Shown here one piece after another: positions 1 to 8,095 of a stretch of DNA of 64,000 bases. The notes under the pieces are model-generated. The model searched no databases, was not told the origin of the DNA, and saw only the letters and a list, made by a program, of their open reading frames with translations. Source of the DNA: SB21 sp964415295 (GTDB lineage Bacteria; CLD3; SB21); assembly GCA_964415295.1 (NCBI GenBank), contig CAYPYN010000003.1, positions 124,001-188,000 on the forward strand, read 5' to 3'. A program made the position numbers and the translations under genes. Position 1 is the stretch's first letter. The number at the start of each line of letters is the position of its first letter.

Positions 1-1157
1 GCATCGCCGGACTCGACGACAACCGTGATGACCTTGGCCGAAATACCGGTGACATTCTTCTTTTTATGCTCCGGTGCTATGGTGGAGTTGTCCTCAAACC
101 ATTGCGCCTGATTGCTGATCGCGGCGATACGCTGGGTCGCTTCCATGTCTTTGATGGAAACCACGGATTCAAAAGCTCCGCGGTATCCCAAGGGATCTCC
201 GTATACTTCGATGAATCCATTGGTAACATCTACTATGGAAGCCGTATCCTGGACCCATAAGATGTTGTACTCGTCAAATTTCTTGAGGTCGCCGGTCTTG
301 TAATATTCGATCAATTTGTCCAGGGCCGCTTTTTGAGTGGCATTTTCGGCAACCGACGAGGCTTTCTCTAACCAGTATACCATCTTTTCAATAGCCGGTC
401 CATACATGCCGCCGACCATCCAGATCTTTTCTTTGATACGGCCGTCTTCTTTTACCAGCTTGGAGTTGAGACCGTACGAGATAGGCCTTGGATCTTTGGC
501 GTCGATCAACTTCGCATAATAGGCTTCCACTTCCTTTTGTGTCAGGTTTTCATAATAATTCATCGCGGAGGTCTTGATGATATCGGCTTTTGGATCAAGA
601 TTGACACGTTTGGCGTCCACGGCGGGATCAAAGATGATCGGCGTCAGTCGGGCGATCAATTGATCGATCGTCTCGTCTTTACCGAGGGGGAACGTGCCTC
701 CGGCAGAATTCTTCACGAGTTGGGAAAAATACTCCTTAGAAAATCCGGGTTCAAATTTCTTACTTCCGTAATGATGGTGAATACCGTTGGAGAACCAAAC
801 GCGTTTTGCATAGACCATAAAATTTTTGAAATCCGCCGAATTGCGGTCGCCATTATAATTGGCAACGATCGTTTCAAGGGTCCGGCGAACCAGGAGATTG
901 TGTTTGTAGTTCTGGTCCCATATGATATCCCGTCCGCATAAGGCCGCTTCGTAGAGATAATAGGCCAGCTCCTTTTGTTGCGCCGTCAGACGTTCAAATT
1001 CAGGAACCTGGTAACGGATGATCTTGAGATCGGCGAATTGCTCCGTTTGGAATACGAAATCCTTTTCGGATTTTCCCGTCGGCGACTCGGTCTTTTTTGA
1101 ACAGGCTATGCCCGTCATAAAAAGAAGGAAGACGGCCCATCTTGTCAATGACTTCAT
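1..1157 (-). CDS. Dipeptidyl peptidase III-like lipoprotein (peptidase M49), 3' end missing
   Basis: This is the N-terminal 385 residues of a gene that runs off the window. It starts with a lipoprotein signal (lipobox TGIAC) and should sit in the envelope. The stretch FIEVYGDPLGYRGAFES near residue 310 matches the conserved FIE-Y-DP-G-RG-FE block of dipeptidyl peptidase III, and the preceding layout also fits M49 enzymes. These zinc exopeptidases release dipeptides from oligopeptides. The zinc motif HExxGH lies beyond the window edge, so catalytic competence cannot be judged. The ATG at 1157 has an AGGAG site 6-7 bases upstream. It lies 163 bases downstream of the respiratory operon on the same strand, so cotranscription is possible but not shown. 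Confidence 0.82.
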   Translation of the reverse strand, partial: MKSLTRWAVFLLFMTGIACSKKTESPTGKSEKDFVFQTEQFADLKIIRYQVPEFERLTAQQKELAYYLYEAALCGRDIIWDQNYKHNLLVRRTLETIVANYNGDRNSADFKNFMVYAKRVWFSNGIHHHYGSKKFEPGFSKEYFSQLVKNSAGGTFPLGKDETIDQLIARLTPIIFDPAVDAKRVNLDPKADIIKTSAMNYYENLTQKEVEAYYAKLIDAKDPRPISYGLNSKLVKEDGRIKEKIWMVGGMYGPAIEKMVYWLEKASSVAENATQKAALDKLIEYYKTGDLKKFDEYNILWVQDTASIVDVTNGFIEVYGDPLGYRGAFESVVSIKDMEATQRIAAISNQAQWFEDNSTIAPEHKKKNVTGISAKVITVVVESGD

Positions 1158-1320
1158 AATGCTCCTCGTTATTATTTGATTCAGAGTTTGGTTTTGATAT
1201 CTGCGGCAGGAATGTAACTCAATCGCGTATAAGACGCAATGAATTTTGGAGGTTCTGCGGGAGATTATAGTAACAAACGGCACGTAACGGTGTGCCGTCT
1301 TGTCCTGATTCAGAAATTGT

Positions 1321-2439
1321 CTATGAGGCCGTTTCCTGGCGGTATTTTCTGAGTATCCATATCAACAGGCCCAGACCGGCAACGAGTGAAATAAAGAAGA
1401 GCAAGATGACATCGTACTGAGGCTTTGCTGTAAGTGCGTCAAAGGACCAGTTTACTTCTCGCAGGTAGGCCTGGCGCAGTTGATCGCGGCTGATGATCTT
1501 CTCCAAGATGCCGATAAGAACCGTGATGATACCCGTCCAGGCGACCGCCGTGTGGTGTTTCCCTATGGCCGAGAGACCGATACAGATCGTTCCAATCGTG
1601 AAAAGTACATGCGAAGTCACAAAAATTAGTCCGGGAGTTCCATCTGAAAAAATGGACCTGATATGTGCCGGGATCGAATAAAAGAACCAAAAGCCTACAC
1701 CGATCTGCAGTATGGTTGGCACGATAAACCAGAGCGCTCCCCAACGGATGGCGAAAGATCTTTGGGATTCGTCGTTCTTTTCCCGCATGCCGAGATACAT
1801 GACCAATAAACCGGCCACGGCCAATGCCGAAAGCAGGATATGCAGGTATCGGGGCAAGAGGGTTGCCTCGTCGGTATTCAGATGCCAGCCCGAACCATTG
1901 GTTTGCGTATATACATCCAGCCATTTCTGGGGTGTTTGCATCAGCGTAAGGTTATTCACGTAAATAAACGCGACCAAGGCGAACATGAACATGCTGACCG
2001 CCATGAAAATATACCGGCGATTCCTGAATTTTTCGAAACCGCGTGTGTAAAAGTACAGGCTGTAGTAACCGATCAGTATCAGAAGAACCACCGATAGCCA
2101 TACCGATGCCATTAAGACCGATGAGGTGTAGAAGAACTGACCGTAGACACCTTGCACGAAGAGGAGCGGCGCAATACCGAATGTAATGGTCATAGAGACC
2201 ATGAAGGGAAGAATATGCCCGAGTTTCTCGGACAACTCAGTATGACGGCGGCGTTGGTCCTCATGAGGGTTCGTTCTGGACAGCATCTCTGAAACGAAGG
2301 TCAGTATCGTACCGCCGACCAGTATGTTCATCAACACCACATGGATAAAAAATGTCAGATACAACAGGAAAAGTATCAGACTTATATCTCCCGGAAGAGG
2401 GATCGCATCGGGATTAGGTATGGGCAATGACTCTGACAT
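1321..2439 (-). CDS. CydA-like polytopic membrane protein, second subunit
   Basis: A 372-residue integral membrane protein with about eight to nine hydrophobic segments and no cytochrome c motif. The pattern recalls cytochrome bd subunit I at low identity. His33 in FFIHVVLMNILVGG sits where CydA has its first heme ligand, and His200 in RYLHILLSALAVAG sits where CydA has the b558 ligand. The helix that carries two glutamates in CydA has none here. It is the last gene of the Rieske/cytochrome b operon, 54 bases after the other CydA-like gene. I infer that it binds b-type heme and pairs with that neighbour to move electrons from quinol or cytochrome b to a c-type heme. It could instead be a NrfD-like or unassigned anchor. 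Confidence 0.6.
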   Translation of the reverse strand: MSESLPIPNPDAIPLPGDISLILFLLYLTFFIHVVLMNILVGGTILTFVSEMLSRTNPHEDQRRRHTELSEKLGHILPFMVSMTITFGIAPLLFVQGVYGQFFYTSSVLMASVWLSVVLLILIGYYSLYFYTRGFEKFRNRRYIFMAVSMFMFALVAFIYVNNLTLMQTPQKWLDVYTQTNGSGWHLNTDEATLLPRYLHILLSALAVAGLLVMYLGMREKNDESQRSFAIRWGALWFIVPTILQIGVGFWFFYSIPAHIRSIFSDGTPGLIFVTSHVLFTIGTICIGLSAIGKHHTAVAWTGIITVLIGILEKIISRDQLRQAYLREVNWSFDALTAKPQYDVILLFFISLVAGLGLLIWILRKYRQETAS

Positions 2440-2493
2440 GATGAAAGTCCTTTTAGATAAATTGAGCCGAACGTTTAGATGGCGGTCTGCCGG

Positions 2494-3825
2494 CTATGGC
2501 TTGGTTTCGGCAACCAGCGGTTTTGCTCCGACTATATCTCCGATAAATTCTGCTAGAGCGCGCCTTTCATCGTCATTACCCATGAAGGGCGGCATGACGC
2601 CGGTTGCGGTGAGAGCCGAAAGCCGTCGGAAAATAAAATCACGGTCCCATCCGGCAGCCAGATCTTTCATGGAGCGATAACCGTCGGTCGTATGACAGCT
2701 TTGGCATTGCACACGGAATATCTTTTCTCCCACCACTTTTTGATTGGCCGGCGTGATCACTTTTTCGGCGATCCATTTGTTATTCCTGATAATGCCGTAA
2801 TTGCTCGAGTCGGCGGCTACGGATTTTCTGACGCCGTTGGAATACAGGTAGTCGTATATGACATAAGGTTTGCGCAACATTTCACGGATACTTTCAGTGG
2901 AACCGGTGACGACAAGACCCAAAACAAGAATGGCCAGACTAAAGCCGAATGTGAATATGCGCGGATTAAAAAATGGTCCGAGCAAACTGACCACATAGAT
3001 CGTCACCGAAAGCAGCATGACCAGCAAGAGTAAGCGTGTGAGGATAGAGAGATTACCCGAACCGATGTTGGCTATGCCGGTCAATACCAGATTGGACACG
3101 CTTTCGGGCAGGGAGCTGAAATACCAATAACCGATGATCGGCAGAAGGAAAAAGGACGGCATCAGCCACTTGGCCGAATAATGCAGCATGCGAAGGCGGA
3201 GCGTTTCATCCTTGATTCGGGAAGACGTGACAATGGCAAAGACCCCTGCAATGGCGCAGGTAATGACAGTCCGCAAAACAAGAGACGGGAGATACGACGG
3301 GTTGAAGAATCCATCCCAAATATTGCCTGTTTGTGTCCATTCTCCGGGTGTCAGCATAAAGGTAAGTATTCCGTTAATGATGACAAGGGACATGAAGGCA
3401 ATACCATAGTAGAGCCAGGCTAATTGAAGGTGGAACTTCTTGGATACTTTTCCCCATGAATAATAATAAAAAAAGGCTATGGATATCTCCACGAAAAACA
3501 CGACCCACTCGATCGCCCAGAAGAACATAAAATTGTGAATAAGCGCCGAAATGCCTGTGGGATTGACATTGCCGACAACGAACCAGATTCCGATTCCGCC
3601 CAGGGCTCCGAACACCGTGGTGAGCAGCATCAGAAAATTGGAAAAACTTTTTATATAATTCAGTAGAGTTTCGTCATTTCTCTTAAATGCAATGTATTCG
3701 GTGACCGCAAGATACAATCCTCCGCCTATAGCAAATTGCGCCACGTAGACATGCAATGTCGCGATAATTCCGATCAGCCATCCTCCGCCGACGCCGTTGA
3801 CGTTCCATACAGGAAATTCAAGCAT
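2494..3825 (-). CDS. CydA-like membrane protein fused to a C-terminal cytochrome c domain
   Basis: 443 residues. The first 330 or so are hydrophobic and resemble cytochrome bd subunit I: His25 in TLHVYVAQFAIGGG, then Glu106 and Glu113 in AIEWVVFFVEIS, echoing the paired glutamates of the CydA active site. At the position where CydA has its b558 histidine this protein has Arg185 (LVLRTVIT). After the last helix comes a soluble monoheme domain with CQSCH at 374-378 and a likely axial Met411 in MPPF. An SD-like AAAGGA precedes the ATG. The position behind Rieske and cytochrome b, where cytochrome c1 would be expected, suggests it is the c-type electron acceptor of the complex. Terminal oxidase activity is possible but not supported by the missing histidine. 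Confidence 0.68.
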   Translation of the reverse strand: MLEFPVWNVNGVGGGWLIGIIATLHVYVAQFAIGGGLYLAVTEYIAFKRNDETLLNYIKSFSNFLMLLTTVFGALGGIGIWFVVGNVNPTGISALIHNFMFFWAIEWVVFFVEISIAFFYYYSWGKVSKKFHLQLAWLYYGIAFMSLVIINGILTFMLTPGEWTQTGNIWDGFFNPSYLPSLVLRTVITCAIAGVFAIVTSSRIKDETLRLRMLHYSAKWLMPSFFLLPIIGYWYFSSLPESVSNLVLTGIANIGSGNLSILTRLLLLVMLLSVTIYVVSLLGPFFNPRIFTFGFSLAILVLGLVVTGSTESIREMLRKPYVIYDYLYSNGVRKSVAADSSNYGIIRNNKWIAEKVITPANQKVVGEKIFRVQCQSCHTTDGYRSMKDLAAGWDRDFIFRRLSALTATGVMPPFMGNDDERRALAEFIGDIVGAKPLVAETKP

Positions 3826-3870
3826 AACTTCGATCCTTTCTTTGCATCCCTTTTTTCTTATCCGGCTTCA

Positions 3871-4974
3871 TTAGGAATAATGACCCCAAATAGTAAAAAT
3901 GATAATTCCCGCGAGCAACGCAATGCCGAAGTAATGGGTCGCACGCGAGCGCCAGGCCGGCGCATGGCGTGAATCGATGAATGGAATCATGACCCACAAA
4001 ACGCCTACCACCGAGAAAAGTAATATACCGGCCAGTTCCCCTTCAATGGGACCGACTTCCGGAGGAAACAGTTTGAGTAGTTGGAACATGGCCAGGAAAT
4101 ACCATTCGGGCTTTATTCCAACCGGTGCCGGCGCCAGGGGATCGGCTTCTTTACCCAACTCCCATGGGAACATAACAGCCAGGAGACCGAGGAAATTCAT
4201 GACCAAAAGCCAGACGTAGACGTCTTTGAGCGCAAAATCCGGGAAGAACTTCATGTATTTCTTTTTCTCCGGAGGAAGCGTTTCAAAAAAATGAGGTTCG
4301 TGAATTCCTTGTAATTGGATAAAAATAAGGTGCAGACCGAGCACGCCGACGAACATGAGAGGAAGCACCCAGACGTGGAGTGCAAAGAACCGTTCGATGG
4401 TCTGAGTACCCAGTTCCTTACCGCCGCGCATCATGTCGGCGATAAAAGTGCCAACGACCGGGAGAGCCTCGTTGGTTTTGATGCCAATCTGAGTGGCGAA
4501 ATAAGCGAGCTGGTCCCATGGCAAGAGGTATCCGCTGAAACCGAATCCCAGGCATATGACCAGCAACAAAAAGCCGGTCATCCACGTCATTTCCCTGGGG
4601 TATTTATAAGACTTCATGAAAAAGGTACTGAACATGTGAATAAATACTACGAGGACCATGAGATTGGCCGACCAACTGTGCGTGGAACGGATCAGCCAGC
4701 CGAAGTCTACCTGCGACATGATAGCCATGACGCTGGCGTGAGGCTCTCCGGCGTTATAGTGGAACATTAATAATATTCCGGTGACTACCTGAACGATAAA
4801 AAGGAAAAGCGCAATGCCGCCCATGTAGTACCAGACGGAATGTTTGTGAACGGGGACTTGCTTGTGCTTAAAAAAGGAGATGATCCAGCCGAGATCAAAA
4901 CGCTCTCTGATAAACCCCGGCAAAAATGCCGTCTCGGGATCATTGAGAGAATTGGGATGATGTTGTTGGCTCAT
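3871..4974 (-). CDS. Cytochrome b of a bc-type quinol oxidoreductase (b6 and subunit IV fused)
   Basis: A 367-residue membrane protein that oxidises quinol and carries two b hemes. The ligand pairs are His99/His113 and His200/His215. The second pair is separated by 14 residues, as in b6-type and many menaquinol-type enzymes rather than mitochondrial bc1. The quinol-site motif PEWY is at 289-292, so the subunit IV part is fused, with eight or so helices in total. It lies 42 bases downstream of the Rieske gene and 45 bases upstream of the CydA-like/cytochrome c gene. No clear SD precedes the ATG. Menaquinol as donor is an inference from the heme spacing. Confidence 0.93.
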   Translation of the reverse strand: MSQQHHPNSLNDPETAFLPGFIRERFDLGWIISFFKHKQVPVHKHSVWYYMGGIALFLFIVQVVTGILLMFHYNAGEPHASVMAIMSQVDFGWLIRSTHSWSANLMVLVVFIHMFSTFFMKSYKYPREMTWMTGFLLLVICLGFGFSGYLLPWDQLAYFATQIGIKTNEALPVVGTFIADMMRGGKELGTQTIERFFALHVWVLPLMFVGVLGLHLIFIQLQGIHEPHFFETLPPEKKKYMKFFPDFALKDVYVWLLVMNFLGLLAVMFPWELGKEADPLAPAPVGIKPEWYFLAMFQLLKLFPPEVGPIEGELAGILLFSVVGVLWVMIPFIDSRHAPAWRSRATHYFGIALLAGIIIFTIWGHYS

Positions 4975-5016
4975 AAAGATTTTTATTATTATAGAATTTC
5001 TGCCATTTGGATTGGA

Positions 5017-5505
5017 CTAAGCTCTCGACACCACGATGTCGTCGCCGTTGGTGACGACCTTATATTTATCGAGAGGGGCCGGGGGAGGACCGGAAACATT
5101 CTTTCCGGTTAGGTCATAAGTGCCGCCGTGACAGGCGCAGAATATGTGATTTTTGTCGGACATATACTGAACGGTACAGCCGAGATGTTTGCACGTGGCT
5201 CCGAAAGCAACGATTTCTCCCTGATCGTTTTTGAGCACCAAAACAGGTTTGGTGCCAAATTTGACCAGTTTAGCCCGAGTGGTGGCAAAGTCGGCTACTT
5301 TACCTACGATCACAGACTGGATCTGGTTGGACGTGTCCTCTTCCTCTCTGGGCTTCAGATAGCGGAAAACGGGATACAAGAAAGCGCCGATCCATACCAT
5401 AAATCCGGCTCCGAAAAGGGTACGAATAAAATCCCTCCGTACGGTCTCTTTGTCCGGAAAGTGATGCTTGTGTTCCTGTGTTGAATCAAGGCCATGTTCC
5501 ATCAT
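5017..5505 (-). CDS. Rieske [2Fe-2S] protein of a bc-type complex
   Basis: 162 residues with a single N-terminal membrane helix (about 28-48) and a Rieske domain. Cluster ligands are Cys105 and His107 in CKHLGC and Cys123 and His126 in CACHGG; Cys110 and Cys125 are placed to form the usual disulfide. It takes the first electron from quinol at the cytochrome b Qo site. A twin-arginine-like RRDFIR at about 23-28 precedes the helix, as is common in Rieske proteins exported by Tat. It is the first gene of the operon, with a candidate promoter about 140 bases upstream. ATG codons at 5505 and 5502 are adjacent; the first is used here. Confidence 0.95.
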   Translation of the reverse strand: MMEHGLDSTQEHKHHFPDKETVRRDFIRTLFGAGFMVWIGAFLYPVFRYLKPREEEDTSNQIQSVIVGKVADFATTRAKLVKFGTKPVLVLKNDQGEIVAFGATCKHLGCTVQYMSDKNHIFCACHGGTYDLTGKNVSGPPPAPLDKYKVVTNGDDIVVSRA

Positions 5506-5644
5506 ATTGAAACCTTTTTGTTGAAAAAATATACAGTATGATTAGAATTGCAATATAGCGCGCATGCGGAACTGCGTCAAAAAAAGCAGTTGCTTCACTT
5601 CTTAACGACAGGAAAACAGATATGAGAACTGAATTGATGGCTTA

Positions 5645-5673
5645 AATATGACAATTGTTTTAACTATTGTCAA
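5645..5673 (-). promoter_or_regulatory. Candidate promoter of the Rieske/cytochrome b operon, inside an inverted repeat
   Basis: On the minus strand TTGACA (5673-5668) is followed after exactly 17 bases by CATATT (5650-5645). An inverted repeat TGACAAT-N10-ATTGTCA at 5649-5672 covers the same bases, so a dimeric regulator bound there would block RNA polymerase. The leader to the Rieske ATG would be about 130 bases. The -10 is four of six matches. Confidence 0.5.
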
Positions 5674-5688
5674 TCACTATTTCGATAA

Positions 5689-5761
5689 CAAAAAACCCAA
5701 GGAGGTTAGTCCTTGGGTCTCTATCGTAGCCAAGAAGTTAGGGGGTAACTTCTTTTGTGGG
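5689..5761 (-). ncRNA. Candidate small RNA with two hairpins and an intrinsic terminator
   Basis: Read on the minus strand, a promoter-like TTGCAT (5796-5791), 17 bases, TAATTT (5773-5768) would start a transcript near 5761. The transcript would form a perfect 8-bp hairpin AGAAGTTA/TAACTTCT with loop CCCCC (5753-5733). A second perfect 8-bp hairpin CCCAAGGA/TCCTTGGG with loop CTAACC (5717-5696) is followed by six T residues (5695-5690), a classic terminator. The second hairpin contains ACCTCCTT, the same as the anti-Shine-Dalgarno core of 16S rRNA, and both loops are C-rich. That would allow pairing with ribosome binding sites, as for C-rich-loop small RNAs of other bacteria. This is inference from sequence only; the hairpins could instead be a two-way insulator. 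Confidence 0.38.
5733..5757 (+). terminator. Hairpin with short T run, plus direction
   Basis: Perfect stem AGAAGTTA (5733-5740) and TAACTTCT (5746-5753), loop GGGGG, followed by TTT and G. In the plus direction it could stop transcripts heading into the phosphofructokinase gene; in the minus direction it is hairpin 1 of the candidate small RNA. Confidence 0.35.
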
Positions 5762-5905
5762 GACCATAAATTAATATCAAGAGTGCCGAAATGCAAGAGA
5801 AAAAAACCAAAATTCAAAAAAAAACCAATTTCCTGACAAATCTCATTGTTTTACATGAGTCTGATATTGTAAATTATGCCGTAACAATATTTTATAAGGA
5901 GTGAT

Positions 5906-7069
5906 ATGAAACGAATAGGCATTCTTACTGGTGGCGGTGATGTTCCCGGACTAAATCCTTGCATTAAGTCGGTTGTTTATGATGCCATTAATCAGGGTTA
6001 CGAAGTCATGGGCATCAAAAGAGGCTGGGGCGGACTTCTGAGATATAACGTGAACAATCCGGACCATGCCAACGAATGGATTCTCAAACTCGACAAGACC
6101 AATACGCGCACGATCGACCGAAGCGGAGGAACTGTTCTGCACACTTCGAGGACCAATCCCGGTAAGGTCAGTAAGAACGAGATACCGGACTTTTTACGCG
6201 ATTCCAATTACGAAAAGCTGGATGACAAAGCGAAGGTCGATTTTACGCCGCATATTCTGAAAGTTCTGGACCATCTGAAAATTGAAGCGCTTGTGACGAT
6301 CGGCGGCGACGATACGCTGAGTTATTCCGTCCGTTTGAACAAAGAGAAATTTCCGGTGGTTGCCATCCCTAAGACCATGGACAACGATGTGAACGGCACG
6401 GATTATTGCATCGGCTTTTCCACGGCCGTAACAAGATCGGTGCATTTTATTCAGATGCTCAGAACACCGGCCGGTTCCCATGAGCGCATCGCTGTGGTAG
6501 AACTTTTTGGCCGCAACTCAGGCGAAACCTCACTGATATCCGCGTTGCTATCCAATGCCGACCGTTCCATCATTTCGGAAGTGCCGTTCGATCCGGAACG
6601 GCTGTCGAATTTCCTCATGGAGGATAAGAGAAGCAATCCGAGTAATTACGCAATTATGACCATTTCTGAGGGTGCGCAAATGATCGAAGGATCGATCGTG
6701 GAATCCGGTGAAGAAGATGCTTACGGACATCGTAAGTTGGGCGGGATCGGCGAGATCACGGCTCAGGCGATCCGTAAGATCAGCGGAAGCCACACCATTT
6801 ATCAGAACCTGGCATACTTGATGCGGAGCGGCGAACCCGATGCGTTGGACCGTATGGTGGCCATGAGTTACGCCGGGCTGGCTGTAGATATGATCACGAA
6901 GAAGAATTACGGAGTTCTCATGTCCCTTCGTGACGGTAAATACACGACGGTACCCGTCGATACCATCACGCAAGGGAAAAGGATCGTAGATGTCAAGGAA
7001 CTCTATGATGCCGAGAATTACAGACCGAAAATATTCAATGTGATGAACAAGCCTATGTTCCTGTATTGA
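5906..7069 (+). CDS. pfp: Phosphofructokinase, probably PPi-dependent
   Basis: 387 residues of the PfkA superfamily, phosphorylating fructose 6-phosphate in glycolysis. The N-terminus ILTGGGDVPGLN is the phosphoryl-donor loop. GGDD at 133-136 and PKTMDND at 155-161 carry the residues typical of PPi-dependent enzymes: Asp136 in place of the Gly of ATP enzymes, and Lys156 in place of Gly in PGTIDND. A PPi enzyme is reversible and serves both glycolysis and gluconeogenesis. The start is fixed by AAGGAG 7 bases upstream. It stands alone, and its last 17 bases overlap the convergent lipase-like gene. The donor preference is inferred from these residues. Confidence 0.9.
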   Translation: MKRIGILTGGGDVPGLNPCIKSVVYDAINQGYEVMGIKRGWGGLLRYNVNNPDHANEWILKLDKTNTRTIDRSGGTVLHTSRTNPGKVSKNEIPDFLRDSNYEKLDDKAKVDFTPHILKVLDHLKIEALVTIGGDDTLSYSVRLNKEKFPVVAIPKTMDNDVNGTDYCIGFSTAVTRSVHFIQMLRTPAGSHERIAVVELFGRNSGETSLISALLSNADRSIISEVPFDPERLSNFLMEDKRSNPSNYAIMTISEGAQMIEGSIVESGEEDAYGHRKLGGIGEITAQAIRKISGSHTIYQNLAYLMRSGEPDALDRMVAMSYAGLAVDMITKKNYGVLMSLRDGKYTTVPVDTITQGKRIVDVKELYDAENYRPKIFNVMNKPMFLY

Positions 7070-8024
7070 GAAGTGAGGACTCTACAACGTAAGTAAATTG
7101 CCCCGGTACGATCGTTACCGGATCATCATGGATCAAGACGACGGTATTGAGACCGTTGGTCTTGAAAAAGCAGATCAGATATTTCCCGTCCAAAGAAGGG
7201 CGGGAAATTATTTTTTTATGCGTTCCTGAACTGATGGCGGATAATTTGATATTGGCCGGTACAACAAGAGCGCCGACTTTCGGAACAAAGTCATCGGTAG
7301 GTAATATTGGTCCGTCTGTCAGTGCCGATAACAATACGCGCGCGAAGGGATTGGGTTCCTCTTTTTGTAAGAGACGCCGCACGGCATAAACGGGTAAATG
7401 ATGGGTTCTTACGTAAAAAAAAGGTATGGCCGGCGGAGAAGTTAAGGGCCGTATTTTTCTATCAATGCTCAGATAATAGGCGGCATTTGGATTGGCGGAA
7501 CAGACCGATACGACACCATCACTTTCTATTTTGGAAAAACCGGATGAGTGGCCGATCAGTGCCGCGCAAGAAGTTCGTGTTTGCTTACCGCCAAGCCGGC
7601 GAATGATCATTTCACGAAAAAAGGGACTTAGACAAGATAGATCTTCAAGCTGGCGGCGGCTGATAGGCAGTCTCTCAAGAATCGTCTTTCGCATAAAAAG
7701 AGGAAGCATATTCCCCTGGTAAGGCGTCCCGATCGTGACGATCCTCTTTAGTTGTTTGCTTCCGATGAAACGATCAAACCATTCGGCTATCAATCCTCCC
7801 TGAGAATGGGCAAGAATCAGGTATGAGGATGTTCCAACAGCGTCGGAAATGAATGGCTCCAACGATCGGGCAATGAGAGGGATATCCAGATCATTGCTCA
7901 GGGTCGGGTACTCGAAATAGTGTACGCGCAAGCCGAAGGCCTCAAAAAACGGCCGAGTACGGTGCCACTGCTTGGTGATGTCCGCAAGACCATGAATAAA
8001 TACCATGTCGGCGGGGTCGGGCAT
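7053..8024 (-). CDS. Alpha/beta hydrolase, lipase/triacylglycerol-lipase-like
   Basis: 323 residues. The oxyanion strand MVFIHGLAD opens the fold, and the nucleophile elbow AHSQGG places the serine at 74. It is followed by IVTIGTPYQGN, as in LipA/EstA-type lipases and PGAP1-like acylhydrolases. There is no signal peptide, so it is probably cytosolic. The C-terminal 100 residues (from about 225) look like a separate beta-rich region that I do not recognise. Its 3' end overlaps the phosphofructokinase gene by 17 bases tail to tail. It is divergent from the next hydrolase, with 71 bases between the starts. The substrate is unknown. Confidence 0.72.
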   Translation of the reverse strand: MPDPADMVFIHGLADITKQWHRTRPFFEAFGLRVHYFEYPTLSNDLDIPLIARSLEPFISDAVGTSSYLILAHSQGGLIAEWFDRFIGSKQLKRIVTIGTPYQGNMLPLFMRKTILERLPISRRQLEDLSCLSPFFREMIIRRLGGKQTRTSCAALIGHSSGFSKIESDGVVSVCSANPNAAYYLSIDRKIRPLTSPPAIPFFYVRTHHLPVYAVRRLLQKEEPNPFARVLLSALTDGPILPTDDFVPKVGALVVPANIKLSAISSGTHKKIISRPSLDGKYLICFFKTNGLNTVVLIHDDPVTIVPGQFTYVVESSLLNTGT

Positions 8025-8095
8025 AAAAAGATTTGATATGACCCTTCAATATACTATCTTTTCAAGATACAAAACAACCGCTGGGCTTCTGAAAA

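Larger units (their letters stand above)
5506..5905. other. Intergenic region between divergent operons
   Basis: 400 bases without a protein gene. It holds the candidate operon promoter and inverted repeat (5645-5673), a pair of perfect 8-bp hairpins (5696-5717 and 5733-5753) within a candidate minus-strand small RNA, an A-rich stretch at about 5800-5830, and the SD AAGGAG of the phosphofructokinase gene just before 5906. No longer open frame has a start site or family resemblance. Confidence 0.6.

Noticed and set aside
537..941. 134-residue open frame on the plus strand
   Set aside because: It is antisense to the M49 peptidase, which has strong family motifs and a signal peptide; no SD or family is seen here.
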